DNA of 64,000 bases from Extensimonas vulgaris (GTDB lineage Bacteria; Pseudomonadota; Gammaproteobacteria; Burkholderiales; Burkholderiaceae_C). The stretch is from NCBI RefSeq assembly GCF_003337425.1, contig NZ_QPJU01000005.1:162282-226281 (forward strand), given 5' to 3'. Positions 29,604-39,460 of this stretch are shown here, piece after piece; the first letter of the stretch is position 1; every line of letters starts with the position of its first letter. Under the pieces are notes generated by a model. It was not told where the DNA came from. It made no database searches and saw only the letters and a program-made list of their open reading frames with translations. Both the position numbers and the translations under genes were made by a program.

Positions 29604-31097
29604 ATGATTGATAACATCAGCTGGCTTGCCGTTTATCCAGAGATTGTGCTGCTGGTGATGGCGTGTGTGATCACATTGGTTGACTTGGGGATGCGCAACC
29701 ACCGCCGCACTGGGACCTACGTGCTGACCCTATTGACACTGGCGGTCGTGGCTGGGTTGCAGGCCATGTACGCGCGCAACGGAAGCACGTTTTACGGCTT
29801 TGGCAACATGGTGGTCAGTGACGCCATGGGAAATTGGCTCAAGTGCTTCGCCACGATCGCGGTCATGGTGACGTTGGTTTATGGGCGTTCCTATGCGGCC
29901 GATCGAAACATGCTGCGCGGTGGCGAACTATTCACCTTGTCGATGTTTGCCTTGCTAGGCATGTTCATCATGATTTCGGGCAATCACCTGCTGGTGATCT
30001 ACCTCGGTCTGGAGTTGCTTACCTTGTCGAGTTACGCGCTCGTTGCGCTGCGACGTGACGATGTCAGGGCGACGGAGGCCGCCATGAAGTATTTCGTGCT
30101 CGGCGCCATGGCCAGTGGTTTCCTGCTGTATGGCCTGTCCATGCTTTACGGGGCGACAGGCTCTTTGGACATTGGCCAAGTGTTCAAGGCAGTGATTTCG
30201 GGCCAGGTGCGCCATCAGGTGCTGGTTTTTGGGCTGGTCTTCTTGGTCAGTGGCTTGGCTTTCAAACTGGGCGTAGTGCCGTTTCACCTGTGGATTCCTG
30301 ATGTGTACCATGGCGCTCCCACGGCCATCACACTGATGATTGGTGCGGCTCCCAAACTTGCCGCATTTGCGATCACCATTCGTCTTTTGGTGGATGGGCT
30401 TTTGCCGATGGCGATCGATTGGCAACAGATGCTGGCCATCATGGCGATTGCTTCTTTGCTGTTGGGAAATTTGGCCGCGATTGCGCAAACCAATTTGAAG
30501 CGTATGTTGGCCTATTCCACGATTGCGCAGATGGGTTTCGTGCTACTCGGTTTGCTGTCGGGCGTGGTGAATGGCCAAGTGGATGCCATTGCGGTACAAA
30601 CTGCCTATAGCTCCGCCATGTTTTATGTGGTGACTTATGTCTTGACCACTTTGGCCAGCTTTGGCGTGATATTGCTGCTGGCGCGTGAGGGCTTCGAGAG
30701 TGAGGAGATCTCTGATTTTGCAGGTCTGAATCAGCGTAGCCCCTTGTACGCAGCAGTGATGGCAATCTGTCTGTTCTCTTTGGCGGGCATTCCGCCTCTG
30801 GTGGGTTTTTATGCAAAACTTGCCGTTTTACAGGCCTTGATCGCGTCGGGGCAGGCGTCTTATATTGCTTTGGCTGTATTTGCGGTCATCATGTCGCTGA
30901 TCGGCGCTTTTTATTATTTGCGGGTGATCAAAGTGATGTATTTCGATGCCCCATTGACAGCCACGAGCGTGTCTGCAGGCGCTGATGTGCGCGTGGTGCT
31001 CACACTCAATGGTGCGCTGGTGCTTTTGCTTGGTTTGCTGCCTGGCGGGTTGATGGCTTTGTGCTCGGACGCTGTTTTGCGTGCACTGGTCACCTGA
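29604..31097 (+). CDS. nuoN: NADH-quinone oxidoreductase subunit N
   Basis: 497 residues, antiporter-like subunit (ND2 homologue). The motifs [40 protein letters not shown] and [20 protein letters not shown] carry the Glu and Lys residues of the proton channel. It is the last nuo gene; two small genes follow closely and may be on the same transcript. Confidence 0.97.
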   Translation: MIDNISWLAVYPEIVLLVMACVITLVDLGMRNHRRTGTYVLTLLTLAVVAGLQAMYARNGSTFYGFGNMVVSDAMGNWLKCFATIAVMVTLVYGRSYAADRNMLRGGELFTLSMFALLGMFIMISGNHLLVIYLGLELLTLSSYALVALRRDDVRATEAAMKYFVLGAMASGFLLYGLSMLYGATGSLDIGQVFKAVISGQVRHQVLVFGLVFLVSGLAFKLGVVPFHLWIPDVYHGAPTAITLMIGAAPKLAAFAITIRLLVDGLLPMAIDWQQMLAIMAIASLLLGNLAAIAQTNLKRMLAYSTIAQMGFVLLGLLSGVVNGQVDAIAVQTAYSSAMFYVVTYVLTTLASFGVILLLAREGFESEEISDFAGLNQRSPLYAAVMAICLFSLAGIPPLVGFYAKLAVLQALIASGQASYIALAVFAVIMSLIGAFYYLRVIKVMYFDAPLTATSVSAGADVRVVLTLNGALVLLLGLLPGGLMALCSDAVLRALVT

Positions 31098-31118
31098 TTT
31101 TTGCACCTCCATTCCCCA

Positions 31119-31430
31119 ATGAGCCAGACTTCATCGATATGGCTTGTGATATTGGCCGCCGCTTTGGCGGCCAATCTCCCTTTTTTGAGCCAGCGTTATT
31201 TCTTTTTCGGCCCGCGGGCGCGAGGTAAAAAAACGCTATGGCTGCGGCTTCTGGAGTTGCTTGTCTTGTATTTTTGCGTAGGCGCACTGGCTTTGCTACT
31301 GGAGCGGCGCCTGGGCCAGATAAGCCCGCAGACCTGGGAGTTTTATGCCGTGACGGGGGCATTGTTTTTGACGCTAGCTTTCCCAGGTTTCGTTTACCGT
31401 TATTTGTTGCATCGCCATGAAGGTGCTTGA
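31119..31430 (+). CDS. DUF2818 family membrane protein
   Basis: 103 residues from the ATG at 31119, 21 bases after nuoN. Three hydrophobic helices are evident: SIWLVILAAALAANLPFL, LLELLVLYFCVGALALLLE and FYAVTGALFLTLAFPGFVY. The family is typical of betaproteobacteria and regularly lies just downstream of nuoN, suggesting a link to complex I assembly or stability. That role is inference from position only. The 3' end overlaps the next gene by 14 bases. Confidence 0.85.
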   Translation: MSQTSSIWLVILAAALAANLPFLSQRYFFFGPRARGKKTLWLRLLELLVLYFCVGALALLLERRLGQISPQTWEFYAVTGALFLTLAFPGFVYRYLLHRHEGA

Positions 31431-31887
31431 CTTGAAGTGTCGGCAAGCCCATTGCTTTGAGGGCTGGTTTGCGTCCGAAACTGACTTTCAGGCGCAAATG
31501 CAGCGGGGCCTGGTGCAATGCCCTTTATGTGGCGATACGCAAGTGGACAAGCAACTGAGTGTTCCGCGCTTGAACCTTGGTGCCAAAGCGCCTCGTGCGG
31601 CAGGTGGGCCAGACGAAGGTTCGTTACCGGTGGCGACACCCTCTGGCGAGGGCGCGCCTGCCACTTTGCAGGGCGCCTGGCTGGCGCTCACGCGCAAAAT
31701 CATCGCGCATACCGAGGACGTCGGGGATCGGTTTGCCGAAGAGGCGCGGCGTATGCATAGCGGTGAGGCCCAGGAACGGGCGATCCGCGGCCAAGCCTCC
31801 GCAGCGGAGGCCGCGCAATTGCGCGCGGAAGGGATTCCCGTGATTCCATGGATGGTGCCGCAGGCGCTCAAGGAAACGCTGCAATAG
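31417..31887 (+). CDS. DUF1178 family protein
   Basis: 156 residues. The N-terminus has a rubredoxin-like zinc ribbon: C-x6-H/C (KCRQAHCFEGWF) and CPLCGD about 30 residues later. The C-terminal half has the conserved DVGDRFAEEARRMHSGEA and EGIPVIPWMVPQ. Function unknown; the family often sits next to DUF2818 after nuo. Its 3' end overlaps, tail to tail, the end of the minus-strand gene at 31868 by 20 bases. Confidence 0.85.
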   Translation: MKVLDLKCRQAHCFEGWFASETDFQAQMQRGLVQCPLCGDTQVDKQLSVPRLNLGAKAPRAAGGPDEGSLPVATPSGEGAPATLQGAWLALTRKIIAHTEDVGDRFAEEARRMHSGEAQERAIRGQASAAEAAQLRAEGIPVIPWMVPQALKETLQ

Positions 31888-32893
31888 AAGAGGGTGGTTT
31901 GACGAGATGCAAGCTGCGCTGCGCGGCGTAAAGACCCAGGCGAACCATCGTTCTGTGATCCTGCTTTAAAAGCACCGCGGAGCGCGGTAGCGAGGATACG
32001 ATGCGCAGTTTGCTATTTGCCGTGTCGTGAATCGACGGCTTGGGGTAATTCTTCCCGCTGCGATTCAGCAAACTGGCGACGATGGGATGGTTGGTGGCTG
32101 TGCCACGACGCAACACGAGTGCGGTGTCGCCATTGTCCAGGCGCACGAAAACGCCTGGCGGACACAGGCCGAGCGCACGCACCAGCGCGCGGTTGACTTC
32201 ATCTGTGGTATCGGCGTTGCGGCTGAAAATGGCGCGCACCGACTCCGTGATGCTGCGGCCGGCGCGGCTTCGGCGGGGGCTGATCATTGCAGCGTAGCGG
32301 TCTATGGTGCTCAGGATGCGCACGAGTCGCTCTGGCGGCGCTTGTGCTGACAGGGCCTTGCTCGAAGGGGGGAATTGGGTATGGTGTAGCTGCACCACGC
32401 GCAGCCAGAGTTCATCTTCGACGTGCAAGCCTTCGAGCAGATCACGCCCCTTTTGTGCATGCTCGCGGATGGCGTTTTGCTGCTCTGCGCTGGGTTTTTC
32501 GCGCTGTTGTGCCAACTCGTTTTGGAGCGCAGTCATGCCGATGTTCATCGTCAGCGCCGCTTGCACCAGGCTGTCGCGCTCTGGTTTGCTAAGCTGCAGC
32601 TCTTGCGTCAGCACGTGGCACAGCGTGGCACAGACCAAGGCATGCGAGGCGCTGTAGCCCACAGCCGAGGTGCTGGCGAGCTGAAACATCAGGTAGAGTC
32701 CCGCGTCGGTGTCATGCGCCATCAGATCCTGCAGCCAACGGTCGAGTTGCTGCACTTTGCCGGGGAAGTGCTGCACTTGCAAGGGGGCGGACAACAAGAC
32801 TGCGAGGGCAGATTCCAGGTCGGCCCAGAGACCGAGCAAGTCCTCGTACTCTCCTTCGTGGCTGCGGTAGCCCCAGGCGGATGGCGGTGACAT
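31868..32893 (-). CDS. Degenerate HD-GYP-like protein
   Basis: 341 residues. The order of conserved blocks follows HD-GYP phosphodiesterases: His84 (SASHALVCATLCH), the region where HDIGK should be (MNIGM, residues 116-120), His145 (REHAQKGRDLLEG), His170-His171 (QLHHTQFPP) and ILSTIDRYAAMISPRRSR. The HD dyad is replaced by Met-Asn and the GYP triplet is missing. Metal binding and cyclic-di-GMP hydrolysis are therefore doubtful, and a sensor or scaffold role is more likely. It is third in a minus-strand set with yajQ and a periplasmic protease (21 bases after the latter). Family membership is clear; inactivity is inference. Confidence 0.75.
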   Translation of the reverse strand: MSPPSAWGYRSHEGEYEDLLGLWADLESALAVLLSAPLQVQHFPGKVQQLDRWLQDLMAHDTDAGLYLMFQLASTSAVGYSASHALVCATLCHVLTQELQLSKPERDSLVQAALTMNIGMTALQNELAQQREKPSAEQQNAIREHAQKGRDLLEGLHVEDELWLRVVQLHHTQFPPSSKALSAQAPPERLVRILSTIDRYAAMISPRRSRAGRSITESVRAIFSRNADTTDEVNRALVRALGLCPPGVFVRLDNGDTALVLRRGTATNHPIVASLLNRSGKNYPKPSIHDTANSKLRIVSSLPRSAVLLKQDHRTMVRLGLYAAQRSLHLVKPPSSIAAFP

Positions 32894-32914
32894 GCTTGCG
32901 TCGCAGGTAAGGCT

Positions 32915-33583
32915 TTAGCGCTTTTCCAGCACCATCCGGTCGTTCATCCGGGTCATTTGGAACTCTGTAAGAAAGCTGTTTCCCAGCAGCACGAAGGGCA
33001 TGGGTTGGGGTGTCACGATGGCCTCGACGCCGAAAACCTCGACGTCGCCAATGCGTACCGAGTCCAGCTTGATGCGCCATCCCTGCGCAATGCCGTTTGC
33101 GGTGCTCAAGCGCACGGGCTGGCCTTTTTGGTAGTTCAAGCCCAGACGATCGGCGTCGGGGCGGCCGATTCCGACCATGGAAGCCCCGGTGTCCACCAAG
33201 AAGTCCATGCTACGTCCATTGATGGTGCCGCTGCCGACGAAATGGCCGCGTCCGTCGGCAAGCAGGGTGACGCGCCGGCCGCTACCGCCCAGGCTGCCCA
33301 CGCTCAGTGGGGCTTCTCCGAGCCGCAGGTTGCGCCGCTGGCCATTGACTTCCACCACGGCGTCTTCGCGGCCCACGGAGAGTACCTTGACGCCCTGGTG
33401 GACGTCACCCTCTGCCATGCTGCGCGGCGGGCTGCCATTGATGACAAGGAGCGCCTTGCTCCCCAGAATGCCCGACAGGGCCACCGCTTGCTCGGCGTGC
33501 AAGGGAACTCCGAGCAGGGTGGCACTGGAGAGCAGAGCCACCGCGGTGAGAAAACGCAGGGCGTGGCGCCGAAAGGACGGCAT
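32915..33583 (-). CDS. Retropepsin-like periplasmic aspartic protease
   Basis: 222 residues. A signal peptide (residues 1-30: basic start, FLTAVALLSSATLLGVPLHA) precedes a short SH3-like region. A single aspartic protease domain follows, with the active-site motif FLVDTGASMVGI (Asp131) and a C-terminal FVLLGNSFLTEFQ. One DTG per chain means it must dimerise, as in retroviral proteases and the TIGR02281/clan AA bacterial group. Likely periplasmic. It starts 1 base after the yajQ stop region, so the two are probably coupled. Confidence 0.88.
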   Translation of the reverse strand: MPSFRRHALRFLTAVALLSSATLLGVPLHAEQAVALSGILGSKALLVINGSPPRSMAEGDVHQGVKVLSVGREDAVVEVNGQRRNLRLGEAPLSVGSLGGSGRRVTLLADGRGHFVGSGTINGRSMDFLVDTGASMVGIGRPDADRLGLNYQKGQPVRLSTANGIAQGWRIKLDSVRIGDVEVFGVEAIVTPQPMPFVLLGNSFLTEFQMTRMNDRMVLEKR

Positions 33584-33584
33584 C

Positions 33585-34070
33585 TCAGTCGCGGAAGTTG
33601 TTGAAAGACAGGGGGACTTCTGTAACCTCTCTGCGCAGCAGCGCCATTGCGGCCTGCAGATCGTCGCGTTTGGCGCCCGTGACACGCACCGCTTCCCCCT
33701 GGATGCTGGCCTGCACTTTGAGCTTGCTGTCCTTGACCAGGCGTTGGATTTTTTTGGCCAGATCGTTTTCGATGCCGCTGCGCACCTTGGCCACCTGCTT
33801 GACCTTGTCGCCGCCGACTTTCTGTACTTCGCCCATGTCGAGAAAGCGCACATCCACATTGCGCTTGGCGAGTTTGGTGCGCAGGACGTCGGCGATCTGC
33901 GTGAGCTGGAATTCAGCGTCGCCCAGCAATGTGATCTCTTTGTCTTTGAGTTCGATACTGGCGGATGTACCTTTGAAGTCGAAGCGGGTGGCGATTTCCT
34001 TGGCGGTGTTTTCGACGGCGTTTTTGACCTCGACGAGGTCGGGCTCGCACACGGTGTCAAAGGATGGCAT
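33585..34070 (-). CDS. yajQ: YajQ-family nucleotide/cyclic-di-GMP-binding protein
   Basis: 161 residues, standard length. The start [20 protein letters not shown] and the end [12 protein letters not shown] are diagnostic of YajQ. Members form a two-domain RNA-recognition-like fold; in Xanthomonas a homologue binds cyclic di-GMP and acts with a transcription factor. Whether this one binds the nucleotide cannot be told from sequence. It is divergent from murB (97 bases between starts) and heads the yajQ-protease-HD-GYP-like set. Confidence 0.95.
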   Translation of the reverse strand: MPSFDTVCEPDLVEVKNAVENTAKEIATRFDFKGTSASIELKDKEITLLGDAEFQLTQIADVLRTKLAKRNVDVRFLDMGEVQKVGGDKVKQVAKVRSGIENDLAKKIQRLVKDSKLKVQASIQGEAVRVTGAKRDDLQAAMALLRREVTEVPLSFNNFRD

Positions 34071-34167
34071 GGTGGTTTTTAGTGGGTGGATCAGGGAACT
34101 GCTGCCGCACGGGCTGCAATGTCAAGTGCGCCGCACTCTATTGGGTCAAGAATGCGAAAATCGCCCT

Positions 34168-35241
34168 ATGTTAGTCGAGAAAAACTGTTCTTTGCAGCCC
34201 TTCAACAGCTTCGGCATTGCAGCGCGTGCACAGACGCTGGTGCATGTGCGCTGCGTCGATGACATTTTGCAGTTGCTGGCGCATGAGGAACTGGGGCGCG
34301 GGCCTTTTTTCGTGCTCGGTGGCGGCAGCAACATCGTGCTCACGGGGGATGTGAAGGCGGTGGTGCTCAAAATGGAAATCAAAGGTCTGCGTCTGCTCGA
34401 AGACACGCCGCAAGCCTGGATCGTGGAGGCCGGTGCGGGCGAGCTTTGGCACGATTGTGTGCGCTGGACGCTGGCCCACGGCCTGCCCGGCCTGGAAAAC
34501 CTGGCGCTGATTCCGGGTACCGTGGGCGCCGCGCCGGTGCAAAACATCGGCGCCTATGGGGTGGAGCTGCAGGATCGTTTTGAGTCGCTCGACGCCGTGG
34601 ACCTGGCAACCGGGCAGTGCTTTACCCTGGATGCGGCGCAGTGCGGTTTTGCCTATCGCGACTCGGTGTTCAAACATGCCCCCTCCCAGCCGACGGCGAA
34701 TGGTGGACTGCCGCGCGGCATGGGGTTGGCCGGGCGTGCCGTGATCACGCGCGTGCGCCTGCGCCTGCCCAAGCCCTGGAAGGCGGAGCTGGGCTACCTC
34801 GACCTGCAGCGTCGCAGCGCCGAGACAGGGATTGCGCAGCCCACGGCGCAGCAGGTGTTCGAATGGGTCTGCGCCATCCGTCGCGCCAAACTGCCTGATC
34901 CGCGGGTGGTGGGCAATGCAGGAAGTTTCTTCAAGAACCCGACCGTCACCCCCGAGCAATGCCTCGACATCATTGCGCGCGATCCCCGGGTCGTGCACTA
35001 CCCCATGACCGACGGCAGCTTCAAGCTGGCGGCAGGTTGGTTGATCGATGCGTGCGGCTGGCGTGGCAAGTCGGTTGGCAAGGCCGGGGTGTATGAAAAG
35101 CAGGCGCTGGTGCTGGTCAACCGCGGGCATGGTCAGGACAGTGTGACCGGCGGCGAGGTCATGACACTGGCGCGGGCGATCCAGACCAGCGTCTATGAGC
35201 GCTTTGGCATTCGCCTGGAGCCCGAGCCTGTGGTGGTATAA
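34168..35241 (+). CDS. murB: UDP-N-acetylmuramate dehydrogenase
   Basis: 357 residues, type I MurB. The FAD-binding part has FFVLGGGSNIVLT and IPGTVGAAPVQNIGAYG. The catalytic serine lies in VGNAGSFFKNP, and the C-terminal domain has SFKLAAGWLIDACGWRG with the loop typical of type I enzymes. It reduces UDP-GlcNAc-enolpyruvate to UDP-MurNAc with NADPH in peptidoglycan precursor synthesis. The ATG at 34168 gives the canonical N-terminus; longer readings are antisense to yajQ. Confidence 0.96.
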   Translation: MLVEKNCSLQPFNSFGIAARAQTLVHVRCVDDILQLLAHEELGRGPFFVLGGGSNIVLTGDVKAVVLKMEIKGLRLLEDTPQAWIVEAGAGELWHDCVRWTLAHGLPGLENLALIPGTVGAAPVQNIGAYGVELQDRFESLDAVDLATGQCFTLDAAQCGFAYRDSVFKHAPSQPTANGGLPRGMGLAGRAVITRVRLRLPKPWKAELGYLDLQRRSAETGIAQPTAQQVFEWVCAIRRAKLPDPRVVGNAGSFFKNPTVTPEQCLDIIARDPRVVHYPMTDGSFKLAAGWLIDACGWRGKSVGKAGVYEKQALVLVNRGHGQDSVTGGEVMTLARAIQTSVYERFGIRLEPEPVVV

Positions 35242-35260
35242 CGGCAGTTAGCTCATTTTA

Positions 35261-35299
35261 TGATAGCTTCTTGCGCTTGTGTTTAAAGCGCTAGATGCC
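35261..35299 (+). repeat. Dispersed intergenic palindrome, copy 3
   Basis: TGATAGCTTC, then TTGCGCTTG, a spacer and AAGCGCTAGATGCC. The GCGCTT/AAGCGC arms pair. It lies after murB, ahead of the terminator. Confidence 0.65.
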
Positions 35300-35308
35300 A
35301 AAAACACC

Positions 35309-35340
35309 ATCAAAAAACCGCCTGAAGGCGGTTTTTTGAT
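35309..35340. terminator. Bidirectional terminator between murB and argG
   Basis: A perfect 32-base palindrome with arms ATCAAAAAACCGCCT and AGGCGGTTTTTTGAT around GA. The T-run on both strands fits convergent murB and argG. Confidence 0.92.
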
Positions 35341-35363
35341 GGAGGAACATGTTTTCCCGCCGA

Positions 35364-36716
<1,353 letters not shown>

Positions 36717-37034
36717 TCAGCCGAAATGACAGATATAGTGATACACCTCGTCGACGCGAATGTCGAACGAGGAATTGCCGGGGATGCTGAATGCCTCACC
36801 AGGGCCCGAGCGCAGCCAGGCGTCGCTGCCGGCAAGCTTGTATTCGCAGCCCCCTGCGACGCATTCCATGGTTTCGGGCGCACCGGTCTGGAAGGTGAGC
36901 GTGGCGGGCAGGATGACGCCCACCGATTTGCGCGTGCCGTCAGGCATGGTAATGCCGTGGCTGATACATTTACCGTCAAAATAGACGCTGGCTTGGGTGG
37001 CGACGCTGACGCCGTCAATTTTCTCGGTGGTCAT
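36717..37034 (-). CDS. ppnP: Pyrimidine/purine nucleoside phosphorylase (PpnP, cupin fold)
   Basis: 105 residues, the standard length of the YaiE/PpnP family. Conserved features are VYFDGKCISHGITMPDG, KSVGVILPATLTFQTGAPE and the end SFDIRVDEVYHYICHFG. Enterobacterial PpnP phosphorolyses several ribonucleosides. The ATG at 37034 yields MTTEKIDGVSV; a longer in-frame reading upstream is not supported. Upstream on the minus strand TACAAT (37069-37064) is a possible -10. Confidence 0.92.
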   Translation of the reverse strand: MTTEKIDGVSVATQASVYFDGKCISHGITMPDGTRKSVGVILPATLTFQTGAPETMECVAGGCEYKLAGSDAWLRSGPGEAFSIPGNSSFDIRVDEVYHYICHFG

Positions 37035-37156
37035 TAAGCAAGTGCAAAGAGAAAAAGCTTGGTATTGTAGGGTAGGGTTTTCAGGAGGCAGTACCGGCCA
37101 CGTCGGCGCGCTCAAGCTTCTACGTATCCTATGGCTTGCCTATGTTTCTTGCGCTT

Positions 37157-37846
37157 TCAGTGTCTGCGCCAGTGGCTTGCGGAATGGATGTTTGCATAAC
37201 CCAGTTGCAGGCTCACCGCCGGCATGAGTGCATACACGGGGACCCAAGGCTGATAGTAATATGACAACGGTGCTGGGGTATAAGTCCCGGGCGGGGTGGA
37301 TGCCGGAGGATAGGTAGGCGCTTGTTGCTGCGGAGTGGTGTAGCTGGCAGGAGGGGGGCTGGCAGGTGTAGTCACCACGGGCTGCACCACAACAGGAATG
37401 GTCGGCCCAGGGTCGGTTGGCGTGCGAGTGGTATAGCGACGCCCAGCATATTCGTATACAACATCGTACCCAATGGTGCGATTTTCGTAGCGGGTTTCCG
37501 TGGTGCATCGTTGCACGTTTTGTTGGGCAGGGTGGGCATTGCTTTCCACCTGATTGCCTAGTAAAGCGCCGCCAATGATGCCTACAGCAGTGGCGGCGGC
37601 TCGTCCTCCGCCATTGCCAATGGTGTTGCCCGCGGCGCCGCCTGCGAGCGCACCAAGCACGGCCCCTGCACCAGTAGGCTGGTTGTTACTGTATATGGTT
37701 TCATTGGAGCAAACCTGCTGCGGGATCGCCACTTGTTGAATGACTGGGGTGGCAGAAATTACGCGGGCTTGTTCCTGCGGAACTTGCTGAGCCGAGGCAA
37801 GCATTGCCAGCATGGTCACGCTACAGAAAATGATTGTCTTGCGCAT
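37157..37846 (-). CDS. Glycine-zipper 2TM domain, probable envelope protein
   Basis: 229 residues from the ATG at 37846, which has GGAG 8 bases upstream; the longer GTG-initiated reading is less likely. A signal peptide (about 19-20 residues, ending MLASA-Q) is followed by the glycine zipper GAGAVLGALAGGAAGNTIG and AAATAVGIIGGALLGNQVE. The Cys-Tyr region RCTTETRYENRTIGYDVVYE comes next. The C-terminal third is Pro/Thr/Gln-rich and ends in a Tyr-rich segment. Relatives (SlyB/PcP and RcnB-type) are outer-membrane or periplasmic. The precise function is unknown. Confidence 0.78.
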   Translation of the reverse strand: MRKTIIFCSVTMLAMLASAQQVPQEQARVISATPVIQQVAIPQQVCSNETIYSNNQPTGAGAVLGALAGGAAGNTIGNGGGRAAATAVGIIGGALLGNQVESNAHPAQQNVQRCTTETRYENRTIGYDVVYEYAGRRYTTRTPTDPGPTIPVVVQPVVTTPASPPPASYTTPQQQAPTYPPASTPPGTYTPAPLSYYYQPWVPVYALMPAVSLQLGYANIHSASHWRRH

Positions 37847-37860
37847 GGAAAACTCCTTCA

Positions 37861-37881
37861 CGGTACCTCAATAACGTACCG
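37861..37881. promoter_or_regulatory. Inverted repeat upstream of the glycine-zipper gene
   Basis: CGGTAC and GTACCG arms are separated by 9 bases, 15 bases before the start codon. It could be an operator or a leader hairpin that affects ribosome access. Nothing else in 37882-38030 is recognised. Confidence 0.3.
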
Positions 37882-38030
37882 ACTGCTCGAAAGGTTGAGT
37901 CTTCGAGTGCTTATGCAAGCTACTTTACCCGCCAGGGGCGGGGGTGCTTCTTTCGTAAGCAATTTTATCTATGGTGACCGACTTGGAGTAGAGCATGCTC
38001 GCCTGAGTGAGCCCATGGCGGCCGCACGAA

Positions 38031-38057
38031 AAAGACCGGTGAACCGGTCTTTTTTTT
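38031..38057. terminator. Bidirectional terminator downstream of the SWIB gene
   Basis: AAAGACCGG pairs with CCGGTCTTT around TGAA, with a T-run on the plus strand and a shorter one on the minus strand. It lies after the minus-strand SWIB gene. Confidence 0.8.
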
Positions 38058-38092
38058 GTGAGGTCCGTGTCGCGTCGTAGCGCTTCGTGCGC

Positions 38093-38452
38093 TCAAGAGG
38101 TGTGCTTGCCGACCAATCCAGCGAGTTCGAACATGGTGACTTGCTTCTTGCCGAACAAGGGTTGCAACTTGGCGTCGGCGTTGATGTTGCGCTTGTTCTT
38201 TGCATCTTGCAGTTGGTGCGCTTTGATATAAACCCATAGCTGCTTGATGATCTCTGTGCGGGGCAGAGGTTCCGAGCCTACGATGGCGGCTAGCGCGGGG
38301 CTGGGAGTCAATGGCTTCATGAAAGCAGCGTTGGGTGGGCGCTTTGGGGTGGGCGCAGCAGCTTGGGCCTTGGTTTTGGTAGCAGGCGCTTGGGTTGCGC
38401 TTGAGGTCTTGGCGGCGGTTTTTTTTGCCGCAGCTTTTTTTGCTGTTGCCAT
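38093..38452 (-). CDS. SWIB/MDM2 domain protein with histone H1-like N-terminus
   Basis: 119 residues. Residues 1-45 are almost only Lys, Ala, Thr and Pro (MATAKKAAAKKTAAK and repeats), like the tail of histone H1 or bacterial AlgP/HC1-type DNA-binding proteins. Residues 46-118 form a SWIB domain: LTPSPALAAIVGSEPLPRTE, LWVYIKAHQLQD and MFELAGLVGKH. SWIB domains occur in eukaryotic chromatin remodelers, chlamydial topoisomerase and small Burkholderiales proteins. A nucleoid-associated role is plausible but unproven. A terminator follows. Confidence 0.85.
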   Translation of the reverse strand: MATAKKAAAKKTAAKTSSATQAPATKTKAQAAAPTPKRPPNAAFMKPLTPSPALAAIVGSEPLPRTEIIKQLWVYIKAHQLQDAKNKRNINADAKLQPLFGKKQVTMFELAGLVGKHTS

Positions 38453-38641
38453 CTCGGAGTTTCCTTGTTGGATGTAAATTGCGCCAGCGAAACCTGCTCT
38501 GTTGCTGGCACAGTGGATGCTATAGGGAAATGAGGCGCTTTCCTATGCGGCGCTACCCTTGCAGGCTGAAATTTGTGTGAAAAAAGGGACAGTTGACCCT
38601 CCTCGTCCATCTCGACGCAGCACGAAAACCATGAATTTCAA

Positions 38642-39175
38642 ATGATGAAAGATACCTTCCAGATGACAACGCCCGCTTGCCCTACCTTCAGCACTTGTGA
38701 TTTTTGTGATGCCCACAAGGGTGATGACAGTGGAGCTTTTCGCGTGCTGCCCCCTGTGTTTCAGATTTATGGCGCTGCGCCGGTCTTTTGTGGGCCGGTG
38801 AGCACGGTGCAATGCTTCGAGGACAACAGTCTGGTCAAAGCCGCGGTCGAATCCCCGGGATTGGGGCGCGTGCTCGTGGTCGATGGAGGTGGCTCCTTGC
38901 GCCGCGCCTTGGTCGGCGGTAACTTGGCGGCTGCGGCTGCGCGCAATGGTTGGGCTGGGGTCGTGATCGATGGTTGTGTGCGCGATGTAGCGGAGCTCCA
39001 TGCGGCTGCGATCGGGATACGTGCCCTTGGATTGATGCCGTTGCCGACGGAAAAACGCGGCACGGGCCTGCGCGATGTGGCAATACGCATCCAGGGTGTA
39101 TGGGTGCGCCCCGGTGATTGGTTGTACGCCGATGCAGACGGCATCGTCGTGAGCATGCGTCCCTTGCATGAATGA
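38642..39175 (+). CDS. rraA: RraA-family protein (RNase E inhibitor or HMG/oxaloacetate aldolase)
   Basis: 177 residues from the first ATG; an ATG at 38663 (MTTPACPTFST) may be the true start, as neither has a strong ribosome site. The family core is intact: VVDGGGSLRRALVGGNLAAA and NGWAGVVIDGCVRDVAEL with the Arg-Asp pair that in aldolases binds substrate and metal, and the C-terminal VRPGDWLYADADGIVV. The same fold serves as an RNase E regulator in enterobacteria and as 4-hydroxy-4-methyl-2-oxoglutarate aldolase elsewhere. Sequence alone does not decide. It diverges from the SWIB gene across about 190 bases with no other gene. Confidence 0.88.
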   Translation: MMKDTFQMTTPACPTFSTCDFCDAHKGDDSGAFRVLPPVFQIYGAAPVFCGPVSTVQCFEDNSLVKAAVESPGLGRVLVVDGGGSLRRALVGGNLAAAAARNGWAGVVIDGCVRDVAELHAAAIGIRALGLMPLPTEKRGTGLRDVAIRIQGVWVRPGDWLYADADGIVVSMRPLHE

Positions 39176-39217
39176 GCCTCGGGGAGGATGGAACTGCTTT
39201 TCCTTGCAAAAAATTTC

Positions 39218-39313
39218 ATATTGAGAAAATTATGTCATTCAATGTGGAATTTCGCATGCTGCAGTGCCGCAAAATTTCTCGATATGAGAAATCATTTTTT
39301 ATATGGAGAAATT
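39218..39313 (+). promoter_or_regulatory. Three related GAGAAA operator-like boxes upstream of aceA
   Basis: ATATTGAGAAAAT (39218-39230), ATATGAGAAATCAT (39282-39295) and ATATGGAGAAATTAT (39301-39315) are near-identical direct copies. The middle one is the right half of a perfect 6-base-arm palindrome, TTTCTCGATATGAGAAA (39275-39291), the shape of an IclR-like operator. The region is AT-rich and lies 150-240 bases before aceA. Confidence 0.5.
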
Positions 39314-39346
39314 ATTTGCTAACCCATTGTTTTTCAATCGGAAATT

Positions 39347-39392
39347 TATGTCTTGTATAAGACATAAGATTTGCGCCAACTCTTATAGAAGA
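39347..39392 (+). promoter_or_regulatory. Tandem GntR-like operators upstream of aceA
   Basis: TATGTCTTGTATAAGACATA (39347-39366) is a perfect inverted repeat with 8-base arms. TCTTATAGAAGA (39381-39392) repeats its core 30 bases further on. The shared pattern TCTT-N4-AAGAC resembles GntR-family operators. They are 70-115 bases before the aceA start and so overlap the likely promoter. Confidence 0.55.
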
Positions 39393-39460
39393 CTTAAAGT
39401 GGCTCCTGTGGGTAGGCGTTTCGCTGCCCTCTCTGTTTTGCAACTCTCGGAGTGAATTTC

